Counted from the first letter of the stretch, positions 53,801 to 64,000 are shown. The stretch is 64,000 nucleotides of DNA from Limnoperna fortunei (GCA_944474755.1 OX104114.1:85360623-85424622), one strand, 5' to 3'. Notes: generated by a model not told the origin, from the sequence alone. Program-made: numbers and translations.

Positions 53801-56800
53801 AAACTAAACAAAAAAAAGAAGCAAAAGAAGATAAGAAAATGGATGAAAAACCCTTTGATTATTATGACATCTGTTTACAATTGCAGATAAACGTAGTGGA
53901 GGCTTTGACAGACAGCAGAGTGGTGGAGACCCAGATAGAACAGAAGGAAACTGGAGATCTGCACCAAAAACTAATTATGATGGTACTATGTTACATTGTA
54001 TTCATTACACAGACAAAAAACCCCAAATTTATTTGCTTGACTTTCAATTTGTTCTGATCGAGGTTGGGATAAGTTCTAGCTTGCCTTTGTTTTGCAATAA
54101 TGTCAGTTCAGTTAAATGTTGGGATAAATTCTAGCTTGCCTGCGGTTCGAAATATCCTCAGCCAGTTCCAGGTTGAGGTAAGCTCTCGCTTGCCTAGGAG
54201 TTTACAGTAACATCAGTTTGGTCTAAGTTTTATATATAAGGATTTAAGACTTCAGACAAATACAAGGAGTTGGAATAATATATCAGAATGTAGTGACATG
54301 ACTAAGGGCTATTTAATATAAGCTTATAGGTTTGTGGGTGTTTTAACATAGCTTTAAGTATAGAATTAAATCAATTGCAGTAACATTCTGAAACAGGATT
54401 ATTCTTGCTATAATGGTAGCTAAGCAAATTTCTCTGTTGACTTTCAATGGTACTCAATCACCTACAAAATCCATTGTATGTTGTATTTTCTGCTGTAATC
54501 TGACTTTGCTATGTATCTTTTAGTTTCAAAAAATTTCATGTACCCCTAATTTAACAAATATGAATTAAAAGTATTGATGATATTTAATACATTTAATATT
54601 TTCTGTTTATTTAGATTTTGACAACCGAGGCTCACAAAGAGGAGGTTATGATGATAGGGGACCACCAAGAGGAGGTTATGATGACAGAGGCTCATCAAGG
54701 GGAGGTTATGATGACAGAGGGCCCCCAAGAGGTGGTGGGAGATATGATGACAGAGGCTCACAAAGAGGTTATGATGACAGAGGGTCAAGAGGGGGATATG
54801 GAAGAGACAGATACGAAGACAGGGGCCAGTCAAGGGGCTATGATGATCGAGGGCCATCAAGAGGCTATGGAGACCGAGGGGGCTATAACAGAGAAAGATA
54901 TGATGACAGGGGTCCACCAAGGGAGAGATATGATGACAGAGGACCTCCAAGGGATAGGGGATATGATGATAGAGGCCCTCCAAGGGATAGGGGATATGAT
55001 GATAGAGGACCTCCACGAGATAGACATGATGACAGAGGTAATTAAATTAGCTTTCCTTCGCTTAGCTCAGTTACCTAGGAGAATTACAATTGAGTGAACC
55101 TTGTCTTTGCATGCGCTATAAATAGATAAACATTTCATCAGTCCATAATTCTAAAGGGTCACCACACTCTAAAAAAGTAGGGAGAAGTGACTTCGTTCTG
55201 GCAGCCAAACAGGGAGAAGTGAGGCCCTGATAGGGAGACATTAGGGAGAAGTCAAGGGGACGGTACAAATAATTAATTTTCCCAGTAGTTACATACATTT
55301 TTTGTTATTTACATTATTTTTGTCTCGCCTGCGACAAAGTCGCTGGCGAGACATATGTATGGGAATCCGGCGGCGGCGGCGTAAACACTTGACATCTTGC
55401 GTCATATCTTTGTAAGCCCAAGCCCTAGGTCCATCAAATTTGGTCCAGAGGTAGCTTATGATGAGTACTTGCCAGTCAGTCACCTGTCACCTGACTTTGA
55501 CCTCAATTACACGGTCCAGTGACTACGTTAAAGTTTTTGGGTTACGACAGTTCCTCTGTAACTACGCATGGTAGGATGACAATATTTGGTGCATAGGTTG
55601 CTGATGACTAGTACATGACTGTCTGGTAGGTGTCACCTGACCTTGACCTCAATTTCACGGTCCAGCGACTACGTTAAAGTTTTGGGGTTACGACAGTTCC
55701 TCTGTAACTATGCATGGTAGGATGACAATATTTGGTGTATAGGTTGCTGATGACTAGTACATGACTGTCTGGTAGGTGTCACCTGACCTTGACCTCAATT
55801 TCACGGTCCAGCGACTACGTAAAAGTTTTTGGGTTACGACAGTTCCTCTGTAACTACGCATGGTAGGATGACAATATTTGGTGTATAGGTTGCTGATGAC
55901 TAGTACATGACTGTCTGGTAGGTGTCACCTGACCTTGACCTCAATTTCACGGTCCAGCGACTACGTTAAATTTTTGGGGTTACGACAGTTCCTCTGTAAC
56001 TACGCATGGTAGGATGACAATATTTGGTGTATAGGTTGCTGATGACTAGTACATGACTGTCTGGTAGGTGTCACCTGACCTTGACCTCAATTTCACGGTC
56101 CAGCGACTACGTTAAAGTTTTTGGGTTACGACAGTTCCTCTGTAACTATGCATGGCAGGATGACAATATTTGGTGTATAGGTTGCTGATGACTAGTACAT
56201 GACTGTCTGGTAGGTGTCACCTGACCTTGACCTCAATTTCACCGTCCAGCGACTACGTTAAAGTTTTTGGGTTACGACAGTTCCTCTGTAACTACACATA
56301 GTAGGATGACAATATTTGGTGTATAGGTTGCTGATGAATAGTACATGACTGTCTGGTAGGTTCCACCTGACCTTGACCTCAATTTCACGGTCCAGCGACT
56401 ACGTTAAAGTTTTTGGGTTACGGCTGTTCCCCTGTAACTATGCAGGATATGGTGACAATATTTTGTATACAGGCTGCTGCTGATATTTAATGCTATTTAC
56501 GTAATGCTTATGACGAAATTTATTTTCGTTACTGATGCGGAATGCAGGCGAGACGTTTTTCTGTGTCCACACTTGTTTTTTATAATTGTGGATTTCCAGG
56601 ATTATTGTCTCGCCTGCGACAAAAGTCGCTGGAGGCGAGACATATGTATGGGAATCCGGCGGCGGCGGCGGCGGCGTAAACACTTGACATCTTGCTTCAT
56701 ATCTTTGTAAGCCCAAGCCCTAGGTCCATCAAATTTGGTCCAGAGGTAGCTTATGATGAGTACTTGCCAGTCAGTCACCTGTCACCTGACCTTGACCTCA

Positions 56801-59800
56801 ATTTCACGGTCCAGTGACTACGTTAAAGTTTTTGGGTTACGACAGTTCCTCTGTAACTACGCATGGTAGGATGACAATATTTGGTGTATAGGTTGCTGAT
56901 GACTAGTACATGACTGTCTGGTAGGTGTCACCTGACCTTGACCTCAATTTCACGGTCCAGCGACTACGTTGAAGTTTTTGGGTTACGACAGTTCCTCTGT
57001 AACTACGCATGGTAGGATGACAATATTTGGTGCATAGGTTGCTGATGACTAGTACATGACTGTCTGGTAGGTGTCACCTGACCTTGACCTCAATTTCACG
57101 GTCCAGCGACTACGTTAAAGTTTTTGGGTTACGACAGTTCCTCTGTAACTACGCATGGTAGGATGACAATATTTGGTGTATAGGTTGCTGATGACTAGTA
57201 CATGACTGTCTGGTAGGTGTCACCTGACCTTGACCTCAATTTCACGGTCCAGCGACTACGTTAAAGTTTTGGGGTTACGACAGTTCCTCTGTAACTATGC
57301 ATGGTAGGATGACAATATTTGGTGTATAGGTTGCTGATGACTAGTACATGACTGTCTGGTAGGTGTCACCTGACCATGACCTCAATTTCACGGTCCAGCG
57401 ACTACGTTAAAGTTTTGGGGTTACGACAGTTCCTCTGTAACTATGCATGGAAGGATGACAATATTTGGTGTATAGGTTGCTGATGACTAGTACATGACTG
57501 TCTGGTAGGTGTCACCTGACCTTGACCTCAATTTCACAGTCCAGTGACTACATTAAAGCTTTTGGGTTACGACAGTTCCTCTGTAACTACACATGATAGG
57601 ATGACAATATTTGGTGTATAGGTTGCTGATGACTAGTACATGACTGTCTGGTAGGTGTCACCTGACCTTGACCTCAATTTCACGGTCCAGCGACTACCTT
57701 AAAGTTTTTGGGTTACGATAGTTCCTCTGTAACTACGCATGGTAGGATGACAATATTTGGTATATAGGTTGCTGATGAATAGTACATGACTGTCTGGTAG
57801 GTTCCACCTGACCTTGACCTCAATTTCACGGTCCAGCGACTACGTTAAAGTTTTTGGGTTACGGCTGTTCCCCTGTAACTATGCATAGTATGGTGACAAT
57901 ATTTGGTATACAGGCCGCTGCTCATAATTAATGCTATTTACGTAATGCTAATGACGAAATTTATTTTCGTTACTGATGTGGAATTCAGGCGAGATGTTTT
58001 TCTGTGTCCACACTTGTTTCTCTTGTGTTTTTAAACCATAACACACTTAGATTCAGTTTTTTCCTTTCTTTTTCATTTTTATTCAAGGTATACAATATCA
58101 ACTAGCACATAACCTTATCATTATAAAATCATTGAAAAAAAGCACCAGATATTGCGACTATTTTTCTATCTACTTCAGTACTTGTAGCCATACAAGGTAT
58201 TCACAAATAATAATAGATCAACTAAAGATATTTGTATAGGTGTAGATATAAACATCATTCATGAAGTTCTTATATACATCATAATATTTCTAACAGTTTG
58301 TTATGAACATGCCATGTTTATCTGAGCAAAATTTTCAAAGAAGATAGATAGAATAACATAACATTAAACCCAGAAATAATTCTTCTGTTCAGCACACTTC
58401 CACTTGAACAAAGTTGTGCTGATCAAAATTGCTTCATGGGACACCAATCTACAGAACTTATCATTAAGTCAATAATTACTATAAATCTTTATTCTTTCAA
58501 GTGCAGCTAATATATTTATCAAAGAAAGTTGTTAAAATACAATGCACTTTGAAAGAACTGAAGTTTGAAACCGATTGAAAGTGTTTGTTTATAAAAAAAA
58601 AAAATCGATTTTTCATTGTGGGCCTTTACTTTTCTTCGTTGTTCACTTCCGGTAATTAGTCACATCTGGTAAATAAACAAATGGCGCGTAATCCAGTTGA
58701 AAGACGTAAATCGTTTGCAAAAATTTTAAATACACATATTGTTTGCCTATTTTTATTGGAATTACACATTTACTGATAAATTGGTAGTCTGGGTGAATTA
58801 TTTGGACTAGATCATATACAAGTATCTTCTGTGTACCATCGAGCGACTTGAGGGAAATAACAGGGCGACTTCGACTTCGCTTTTTAGGCGCCATAGGGCG
58901 CACTTTGCCCAGTGTGGTGAGCCCTGTATTCTGGATACTGCCCTAAACACAGCTTACTATTACATGATTATCGACCAAAATAACAGAAAATACCTTGCCA
59001 TATTTTCCTAGGCTAAAAACGAAAAAATCTAATTCCCTACCTAGCTTGTAATTTAATAAAATCAGTTGTCAGAGAACCATATAATTTATTTTAAATGGTC
59101 CAGTGTCTGTCCTTTTGCTTTCACTAATTTGTTAAATTCTGTATACTTCAAGTTGGCATAGATATAGTTGATGGACAGCTCTATTTTTGTCTTGGGATAA
59201 AGTTTTCATGATAAGAAAGCATACCAAAATAGAATAAAAGCAAATCATATCCATTGTTGTGTTATTTTCAATTAATTAATTTTAGATGGTGGAGGAAGAA
59301 GACCTTTTGGTAGTGGATATAATCGTGACGATCGTCGTGACGACAGGTATAGGTACAGGTGGGTTACGACCTGCTCATGTACATCGTCCATTTTATGAAG
59401 TATGTTTTATTTGTATGATTGTTAACATAGTCATCTGTTCAAATCAGATTTGGTCAGCACTATGCCAATAAAAATTTGCAGGAGGTAATTTGTAATTTGT
59501 GTTCACCATTTTTAAAACCTATAAAGCCACAAGCCCATTTGGTAATTTGAATGATAAACAAATTTACTATACGATTGGTGTTAGCTGTTGCTGCAATGTC
59601 AAGGTCAGTATCATTTCTCGGGAGTAAAACTAAAGTGCAACCCATCAATTACTCATTCATTAATGGTGTTATTTCATCATTCTATCAATGACAGTGCATA
59701 TCTTATGATCATGACAAATAAAACATACTTCTTGTATCATATATTTCATATATATAATTTTTTTCAATATTTAGTGAAGTTAGAAAATTTACTTACTAGC

Positions 59801-62800
59801 TAGCTACCATATTGTTTGGTTTTGGAGAAATTTCTAATTATAAGAAGAAATGTAAATAAAATGAGTTTTTTGCTTATTCTGGTAAATTTTAACTGTTAAA
59901 CATCATTTGATTGGGCATAAAACATACTTGGAGTCGGAAGAGGATGAAACTTATGTCCACAAAAAATCAGTATACTTGATAGCTTAATTTTAAGCATTAA
60001 TATTGTTTTTTGTAAAATTTGTATTCAAACGTGTTATCTGGTGAATACAAATGTTCTATGCTGTACCATTAAATGTTCAGAAAATAAAATATTAAACTAG
60101 TGTTTAACTATATTTCATAAAAGTTTGGTTGAGTAATACTGGAAAGTTCTGAATTAACATATAATTGTTATTTTGTAGACATGACAGACCTCCAAGTCCA
60201 AATTCCAACAAAGGTAAGTATTTACAACAATTTTTTTATTGTGTAGCAAACAGAACATTTTTCACCCAATGGGTAACTGTGGTGACCTTTAACACTGTCC
60301 ATATACTTGTCTGACCAGCGCAGGGCCTGACCAACTGTTTGACAATGGGTAACTGTGGTGACCTTTAACACTGTCCATATACTTGTCTGACCAGCGTAGG
60401 GCCTGACCAACTGTTTGACAATGGGTAACTGTGGTGACCTTTAACACTGTCCATATACTTGTCTGACCAGCGCAGGGCCTGACCAACTGTTTGACAATGG
60501 GTAACTGTGGTGACCTTTAACACTGTCCATATACTTGTCTGACCAGCGTAGGGCCTGACCAACTGTTTGACAATGGGTAACTGTGGTGACCTTTAACACT
60601 GTCCATATACTTGTCTGACCAGCGCAGGGCCTGAGCAACTGTTTGACAATGGGTAACTGTGGTGACCTTTAACACTGTCCATATACTTGTCTGACCAGCC
60701 CAGGGCCTGACCAACTGTTTGACAATGGGTAACTGTGGTGACCTTTAACACTGTCCATATACTTGTCTGACCAGTGCAGGGCCTGACCAACTGTTTGACA
60801 ATGGGTAACTGTGGTGACCTTTATAACTGTCCATATACTTGTCTGACCAGAGCAGGGCCTGACCAACTGTTTGACAATGGGTAACTGTGGTGACCTTTAT
60901 AACTGTCCATATACTTGTCTGACCAGTGCAGGGCCTGACCAACTGTTTGACAATGGGTAACTGTGGTGACCTTTAACACTGTCCATATACTTGTCTGACC
61001 AGCGTAGGGCCTGACCAACTGTTTGACAATGGGTGACTGGTGACCTTGAACACTGTCCATATACTTGTCTGACCAGCGCAGGGCCTGACCAACTGTTTGA
61101 CAATGGGTAACTGTGGTGACCTTTAACACTGTCCATATACTTGTCTGACCAGCGTAGGTCCTGACCAACTGTTTGACAATGGGTAACTGTGGTGACCTTT
61201 AACACTGTACATATACTTGTCTGACCAGCGCAGGGCCTGACCAACTGTTTGACAATGGGTAACTGTGGTGACCTTGAACACTGTCCATATACTTGTCTGA
61301 CCAGCGTAGGGCCTGACCAACTGTTTGACAATGGGTAACTGTGGTGACCTTTAACACTGTCCATATACTTGTCTGACCAGCGTAGGGCCTGACCAACTGT
61401 TTGACAATGGGTAACTGTGGTGACCTTTAACACTGTCCATATACTTGTCTGACCAGCGCAGGGCCTGACCAACTGTTTGACAATGGGTAACTGTGGTGAA
61501 TTTAAAACACTGTCCATATACTTGTCTGACCAGCGTAGGGCCTGACCAACTGTTTAACAATGGGTAACTGTGGTGACCTTGAACACTGTCTATATACTTG
61601 TCTGACCAGTGCAGGGCCTGACCAACTGTTTGACAATGGGTAACTGGTGACCTTTAACACTGTCCATATACATGTCTGACCAGTGCAGGGCCTGACCAAC
61701 TGTTTGACAATGGGTAACTGTGGTGACCTTTATAACTGTCCATATACTTGTCTGACCAGTGCAGGGCCTGACCAACTGTTTGACAATGGGTAAATGTGGT
61801 GACCTTGAACACTGTCCATATACTTGTCTGACCAGCGTAGGGCCTGACCAACTGTTTGACAGTGGGTAACTGTGGTGACCTTTAACACTGTCCATATACT
61901 TGTCTGACCAGCGTAGGGCCTGACCAACTGTTTGACAATGGGTAACTGTGGTGACCTTGAACACTGTCCATATACTTGTCTGACCAGCGTAGGGCCTGAC
62001 CAACTGTTTGACAATGGGTAACTGTGGTGACCTTTAACACTGTCCATATACTTGTCTGACCAGCGTAGGGCCTGACCAACTGTTTGACAATGGGTAACTG
62101 TGGTGACCTTTAACACTGTCCATATACTTGTCTGACCAGCGTAGGGCCTGACCAACTGTTTGACAATGGGTAACTGTGGTGAATTTAAAACACTGTCCAT
62201 ATACTTGTCTGACCAGCGCAGGGCCTGACCAACTGTTTGACAATGGGTAACTGTGGTGACCTTTATAACTGTCCATATACTTGTCTGACCAGCGTAGGGC
62301 CTGACCAACTGTTTGACAATGGGTAACTGTGGTGACCTTTAACACTGTCCATATACTTGTCTGACCAGCGTAGGGCCTGACCAACTGTTTGACAATGGGT
62401 AACTGTGGTGACCTTTAACACTGTCCATATACTTGTCTGACCAGCGTAGGGCCTGACCAACTGTTTGACAATGGGTAACTGTGGTGACCTTTATAACTGT
62501 CCATATACATGTCTGACCAGTGCAGGGCCTGACCAACTGTTTGACAATGGGTAACTGTGGTGACCTTTATAACTGTCCATATACTTGTCTGACCAGCACA
62601 GGGCCTGACCAACTGTTTAACAAATGGAGAAGTTACTAATATGGTAAGAATTTTTTTCTAGTACACAGAAATGGGGAGTCACTGTTTGTTTGTTTAAATG
62701 GTGTTTAACACCCCTTACAGTAATTTTCAGCTATATCATGGCATCCTTTTTTTATTAACGGTGGGGAGAGCCTGAGTAACCGTAGAAAACTGTTCACTAG

Positions 62801-63468
62801 TCATGAATCATTGTACATTTTCAGAACCTCCTGCAGAAAGACCTAGGTTAAATTTGAAACCTCGATCAAAGCCAGCAGAGGAAAGTGCACCCTCTGAAAA
62901 ACCATCAGAAAGAAAGCCATCAGCTAATATATTTGGCGATGCTAAACCTGTAGACACAGCAGCAAAAGAACGAGAGATTGAAGAAAGATTGAGGAGAGAA
63001 CGTGAAGATGAAGGGCGACGAAAAGCTGAAGAAGAAAAAGAAAATAGAAATGTGTAAGATTTTTTTTTGGTATTTGGTGAAAATAAAAAAATTTGTGGTA
63101 GTCTGTAAATATAGAATTATAAACATCTCATATCTTCAGTATGCATTGAGTTCATTTGGAGATGACTACCATACATATTGGGTTTTTGAAGAGTTTGCTA
63201 TAGTACAGTACATGAATGGGATCAAGATTACAAAGGCGGTGTATTCGAATTGCAACAAAATTCCTCAGTTAACATAACATAGTTGTGTGTGTAGCTTTAA
63301 CTACATTATGTGTTGTCAACAAAATTTCAAACAACAAAAAATATTTGATAGATCATTTATCTTTCAGAAATACTAGTCCTGCTTATCGACCTCATCGTGA
63401 CAGTGCTGAGGAAGGTGGTGGCAGACAGCGACGACATAGTAGTAACAGTTCAGGTAAAGGAAGGCCAG
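44862..63468 (+). CDS. EIF4B: EIF4B, eukaryotic translation initiation factor 4B (gene span, 3' part outside window)
   Basis: Eleven coding exons give about 483 residues before the window ends; human eIF4B has 611. All phases agree. Order of blocks: MAAQ-GKKKQK start, LALTDFLADG, the PRIDRSKLPTAPKAARGPD linker, an RRM (RNP2 AFIGNL, RNP1 LRGFGYVEF) over exons 3-5, a DRYG-rich domain mostly in exon 7, RRPFGSGY, PRLNLKPRS, then NIFGDAKPVDTAAKERE and a charged helix. The protein binds RNA and boosts eIF4A helicase activity on mRNA leaders in the cytoplasm. The DRYG region mediates self-association and eIF3 contact in the family. Introns carry many repeats, listed separately. Introns 3, 4, 8 and 10 and the stretch 63469-64000 show nothing recognisable. 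Confidence 0.93.
45472..47462 (+). repeat. Tandem duplication in EIF4B intron 1
   Basis: Copy A (45472-47040) and copy B (47041-47462) start AATTGACGACTTTCC / AATTGATGACTTTCC and end AAACTGGAAATGGGTC. They share CGCCACCTAGTGTCCACTTCC and CATAATGTTTATTACCCC with few differences. Copy A carries a 1,043-bp insertion; copy B lacks about 90 bp present in A at about 46830-46920. Confidence 0.85.
45620..46662. mobile_element. hAT-like nonautonomous insertion in copy A of the duplication
   Basis: Absent from copy B, whose empty site reads TTAATTACAAGTGTC. The ends are CAGGGTTCTCC at the left and, on the minus strand, CAGTGGTTTCC at the right. ACAGG is duplicated at 45615-45619 and 46663-46667. CAG-type ends with a short target duplication suggest a hAT relative with 5-bp duplications. 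It contains a GC-rich block (45670-45745, GGGGGCCGCCC and GGGGGGCAAAGCCCCCC) and a palindrome CAACACCGGTATAG..CTATACCGGTGTTG at about 46363-46424. No transposase is seen. Confidence 0.7.
48752..48880 (+). CDS. EIF4B: EIF4B exon 2
   Basis: Acceptor ATTTTATAG and donor GTATGA; ends in phase 1. It encodes KKKQKMKGTKLALTDFLADG through MDNNDLE, the conserved N terminus. Confidence 0.93.
49112..49254. repeat. Long fold-back hairpin in EIF4B intron 2
   Basis: Two arms of about 65 nt, near-perfect reverse complements (for example ATGGAGCAGGTTAGAATAAT against ATTATTCTACCCTGCTCCAT), with a short loop GAGGCAAAGCCGAG. It is MITE-like; no flanking duplication could be fixed. Confidence 0.75.
50660..50830 (+). 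mobile_element. Degraded tRNA-derived SINE, plus orientation
   Basis: It carries the head motif GTTGATCTATTATTGATCAC, a decayed B box region (GCACTCGACTCCAATC) and the tail GCCAGTTTTCCTACC..GTCGGGGTTTTCTCC, the same family as at 1985-2520 in opposite orientation. Confidence 0.6.
50972..51159 (+). CDS. EIF4B: EIF4B exon 3
   Basis: Acceptor GATAACAG and donor GTACAT; 188 nt, ends in phase 0. It encodes DRSKLPTAPKAARGPD and the first half of the RRM with RNP2 AFIGNL. Confidence 0.94.
51621..51728 (+). CDS. EIF4B: EIF4B exon 4
   Basis: Acceptor TTTATAG and donor GTATAT; 108 nt, phase 0. It encodes VLNVRLPEDRGRLRGFGYVE onward, with RNP1 of the RRM. Confidence 0.94.
52127..52181 (+). CDS. EIF4B: EIF4B exon 5
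   Basis: Acceptor TTTATAG and donor GTAAGA; 55 nt, ends in phase 1. It encodes NMMGRKVRVDLADQHQQN, the last RRM strand. Confidence 0.93.
52290..53719. mobile_element. Harbinger-like MITE with TTA target duplication, interrupted by a nested MITE
   Basis: TTA at 52290-52292 and 53717-53719 flank the element 52293-53716. Terminal repeats of about 40 bp start GGGCTATTCCGGAAAAAAAT at the left and, on the minus strand, GGGTTATTCCAGGAAAAAAA at the right. TTA duplications and GGG ends fit PIF/Harbinger. Without the inner element the MITE would be about 240 bp. Confidence 0.75.
52465..53650. mobile_element. Nested Tc1/mariner-type MITE with TA target site
   Basis: TA at 52465-52466 and 53649-53650 flank terminal repeats that both start CTGTGGTTTCATTT and continue with GGTA-CCAATTTTCGT. 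It lies inside the Harbinger-like MITE. The interior (about 1.1 kb) is AT-rich without a recognisable transposase. Confidence 0.75.
53887..53982 (+). CDS. EIF4B: EIF4B exon 6
   Basis: Acceptor AATTGCAG and donor GTACTA; 96 nt, ends in phase 1. It encodes DKRSGGFDRQQ and EGNWRSAPKTNYD, matching the human DTDWRARPATDSF region. Confidence 0.9.
54060..54215 (+). repeat. Three diverged copies of a 55-bp repeat in EIF4B intron 6
   Basis: GTTGGGATAAGTTCTAGCTT and two variants start near 54063, 54117 and 54172, each followed by GCCT. The rest of the intron shows nothing. Confidence 0.5.
54615..55037 (+). CDS. EIF4B: EIF4B exon 7, DRYG-rich domain
   Basis: Acceptor TTTATTTAG and donor GTAATT; 423 nt, ends in phase 1. 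About 140 residues are built from repeats of YDDRG-PPR/SSR/SQR-GG and RERYDDRG, made of imperfect 30-39 nt repeats in the DNA. It is the counterpart of the vertebrate DRYG region but more regular. Confidence 0.92.
55320..56576 (+). mobile_element. 146-bp-monomer element, plus orientation, copy 1 in EIF4B intron 7
   Basis: Left end TTGTCTCGCCTGCGACAAAG with a hairpin, then a CGG run, about seven monomers of exactly 146 bp measured between successive GACAATATTTGGTG motifs, and the right end CTGTGTCCACACTTGT. Same family as 30542-32470. Confidence 0.68.
56605..58017 (+). mobile_element. 146-bp-monomer element, plus orientation, copy 2 in EIF4B intron 7
   Basis: It starts 28 bp after copy 1, in the same orientation. 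The left hairpin is fuller (TCTCGCCTGCGAC, then GTCGCTGGAGGCGAGA), followed by six CGG triplets, about eight monomers and the same right end. The remainder of the intron (58018-59285) shows no exon. Confidence 0.68.
59286..59358 (+). CDS. EIF4B: EIF4B exon 8 with three in-frame tandem donors
   Basis: Acceptor AATTTTAG. It encodes DGGGRRPFGSGYNRDDRR and a short tail, matching human GRRAFGSGYRRDD. The 3' end reads AGGTATAGGTACAGGTGGGT, so donors after 59346, 59352 and 59358 all give phase 2 and differ by two codons each. Confidence 0.9.
60179..60213 (+). CDS. EIF4B: EIF4B exon 9
   Basis: Acceptor TTTTGTAG and donor GTAAGT; 35 nt, ends in phase 1. It encodes HDRPPSPNSNK. The 76-bp minisatellite starts 53 bp downstream. 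Confidence 0.85.
60267..62622 (+). repeat. 76-bp minisatellite, about 31 copies, EIF4B intron 9
   Basis: Monomers start CAATGGGTAACTGTGGTGAC and include TCCATATACTTGTCTGACCA and GCCTGACCAACTGTTTGA. Most are exactly 76 bp; a few have small indels (for example near 61031 and 61500). At one site the variants CGCA and CGTA alternate in the first five copies, hinting at a 152-bp dimer history. Minus-strand open frames across the array are an effect of the period (76 = 3x25+1) and carry no domain. Confidence 0.9.
62690..62805 (+). mobile_element. SINE-tail-like fragment upstream of EIF4B exon 10
   Basis: TTTAACACCCCTTACAGTAA, then AGCTATATCATGGCATCC and GGTGGGGAGAGCCTGAGTA follow the order of the bivalve SINE tail seen at 1985-2040, with many changes. 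Confidence 0.45.
62825..63053 (+). CDS. EIF4B: EIF4B exon 10
   Basis: Acceptor CATTTTCAG and donor GTAAGA; 229 nt, ends in phase 2. It encodes ERPRLNLKPRSKPAEE and NIFGDAKPVDTAAKEREIEE, the best conserved C-terminal half block. The donor GTGTAA two bases earlier is excluded because it would put a stop at the start of exon 11. Confidence 0.94.
63368..63468 (+). CDS. EIF4B: EIF4B exon 11 (last visible)
   Basis: Acceptor ATCTTTCAG. It encodes NTSPAYRPHRDSAEEGGG and RQRRHSSNSSG. Two donors keep phase 1: GTAAAG after 63453 and GTCAGT after 63468, which differ by five codons. The gene goes on beyond 64000. Confidence 0.75.
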
Positions 63469-64000
63469 GTCAGTAGACGGTGTTCTACATTTTGACCTTT
63501 TTACCCTTCTATTATCATTTTAACAAGCTTCAATAGTTTTTTACTTTCCACCAAATAATAATGTCAGTAGTTGCTCCCGTGTTATGCTGCCATATCTGTG
63601 AGTTGCCTATCCCCTTAACCATGATTCAAATGCATATACTTCCCTCGTTTCCTAGTCCCTTCCCCATTGGCTGCTTCTCTGACAAACCCACTTCACAGTG
63701 CCTTTTTCCAAGATTTATATGCCATCCTTGCATATCAAATCTGCAGTGCGCTAGGCTATAAATCTCTGCGTTAAACAAAGCAGTAATGGTAAAAGTCTGC
63801 ATGCAAGTCATTGAAATTAGCATGACCCAAAACACAGTATGACATGTGTACCTATTGATTTGTGAGGTTAAAAATTTACTCTTCTGTATCAGATCAGTTG
63901 GATATCATCGGTTTATTTAAAGGTTTGATCTGTATAATTATATTAATGTAATAGCATCTGCACTGTTTTATTCACCAAGAGACACTTGTGTATTGACCAT
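63469..64000. other. Start of EIF4B intron 11 (nothing recognised)
   Basis: AT-rich DNA after the last visible exon. The short open frames show no family pattern and no further EIF4B exon was recognised. Confidence 0.5.

Noticed and set aside
54546..55016. Minus-strand 156-residue frame and the second plus-strand frame 54618-55097
   Set aside because: Shadows of EIF4B exon 7; its repeat keeps other frames open.
60222..62612. Many overlapping minus-strand open frames of 65-206 residues
   Set aside because: They are the 76-bp repeat read in different frames; no start context, domain or splice support.
60267..62622. Regular repeat array resembling a CRISPR array
   Set aside because: Monomers are contiguous with no variable spacers, in a eukaryotic intron.

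Overview
The window is animal nuclear DNA, most likely from a bivalve mollusc of mussel type. The genes are split into short exons with GT-AG introns, the DNA is AT-rich, and the dispersed repeats look like bivalve families: tRNA-derived SINEs, elements built around 146-bp and 166-bp tandem monomers, and fold-back MITEs. The species call is inference from these repeats and the gene content; no search was run.

Two conserved host genes are reconstructed exon by exon, with reading frame kept across every junction. LZTFL1, the BBSome and ciliary trafficking regulator, lies on the minus strand at 18172-37837 in ten coding exons; they total 906 nt, or 301 residues, close to the human length. EIF4B, the cap-dependent translation initiation factor, lies on the plus strand from 44862 to beyond the right edge, with eleven exons visible. 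They carry a 13-nt first coding exon, the RRM, the DRYG-rich region and the conserved PRLNLKPRS and AKPVDTAA blocks. The two genes are head to head. Almost all of the 7.0 kb between their start codons is two transposon insertions: an intact FLYWCH-MULE with a 9-bp target duplication and a 3.5-kb hAT-like element with an 8-bp target duplication. Without them the starts would be about 1.1 kb apart.

Layout. 1-1985: right part of a Polinton/adintovirus-like element with small structural-type genes, one frameshifted, and a long perfect hairpin between convergent genes. 1985-2520: tRNA-derived SINE copies, tandem and inverted. 2521-9316: AT-rich DNA with MITE remnants. 9317-10970: a broken gene joining a TIR domain to two BIR domains. 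11545-15330: decayed Penelope-like and non-LTR retroelements. 15331-18171: intergenic. 18172-37837: LZTFL1. Its fourth intron holds an intact two-ORF L1/Tx1-like LINE at 23119-29188 with a 15-bp target duplication, and a 146-bp-monomer element; its third intron holds a 166-bp-monomer element. 38452-44500: the two DNA transposons. 44862-64000: EIF4B. Its introns hold a tandem duplication with an insertion and matching empty site, nested MITEs (a TA-flanked MITE inside a TTA-flanked Harbinger-like MITE), two more 146-bp-monomer elements and a 31-copy 76-bp minisatellite.

No operon, CRISPR array, rRNA gene or functional tRNA gene was found. The most unusual items are the TIR-BIR pseudogene, the virus-like island with its hairpin, the intact LINE and MULE, the nested MITEs, and the filled/empty site pair in EIF4B intron 1.
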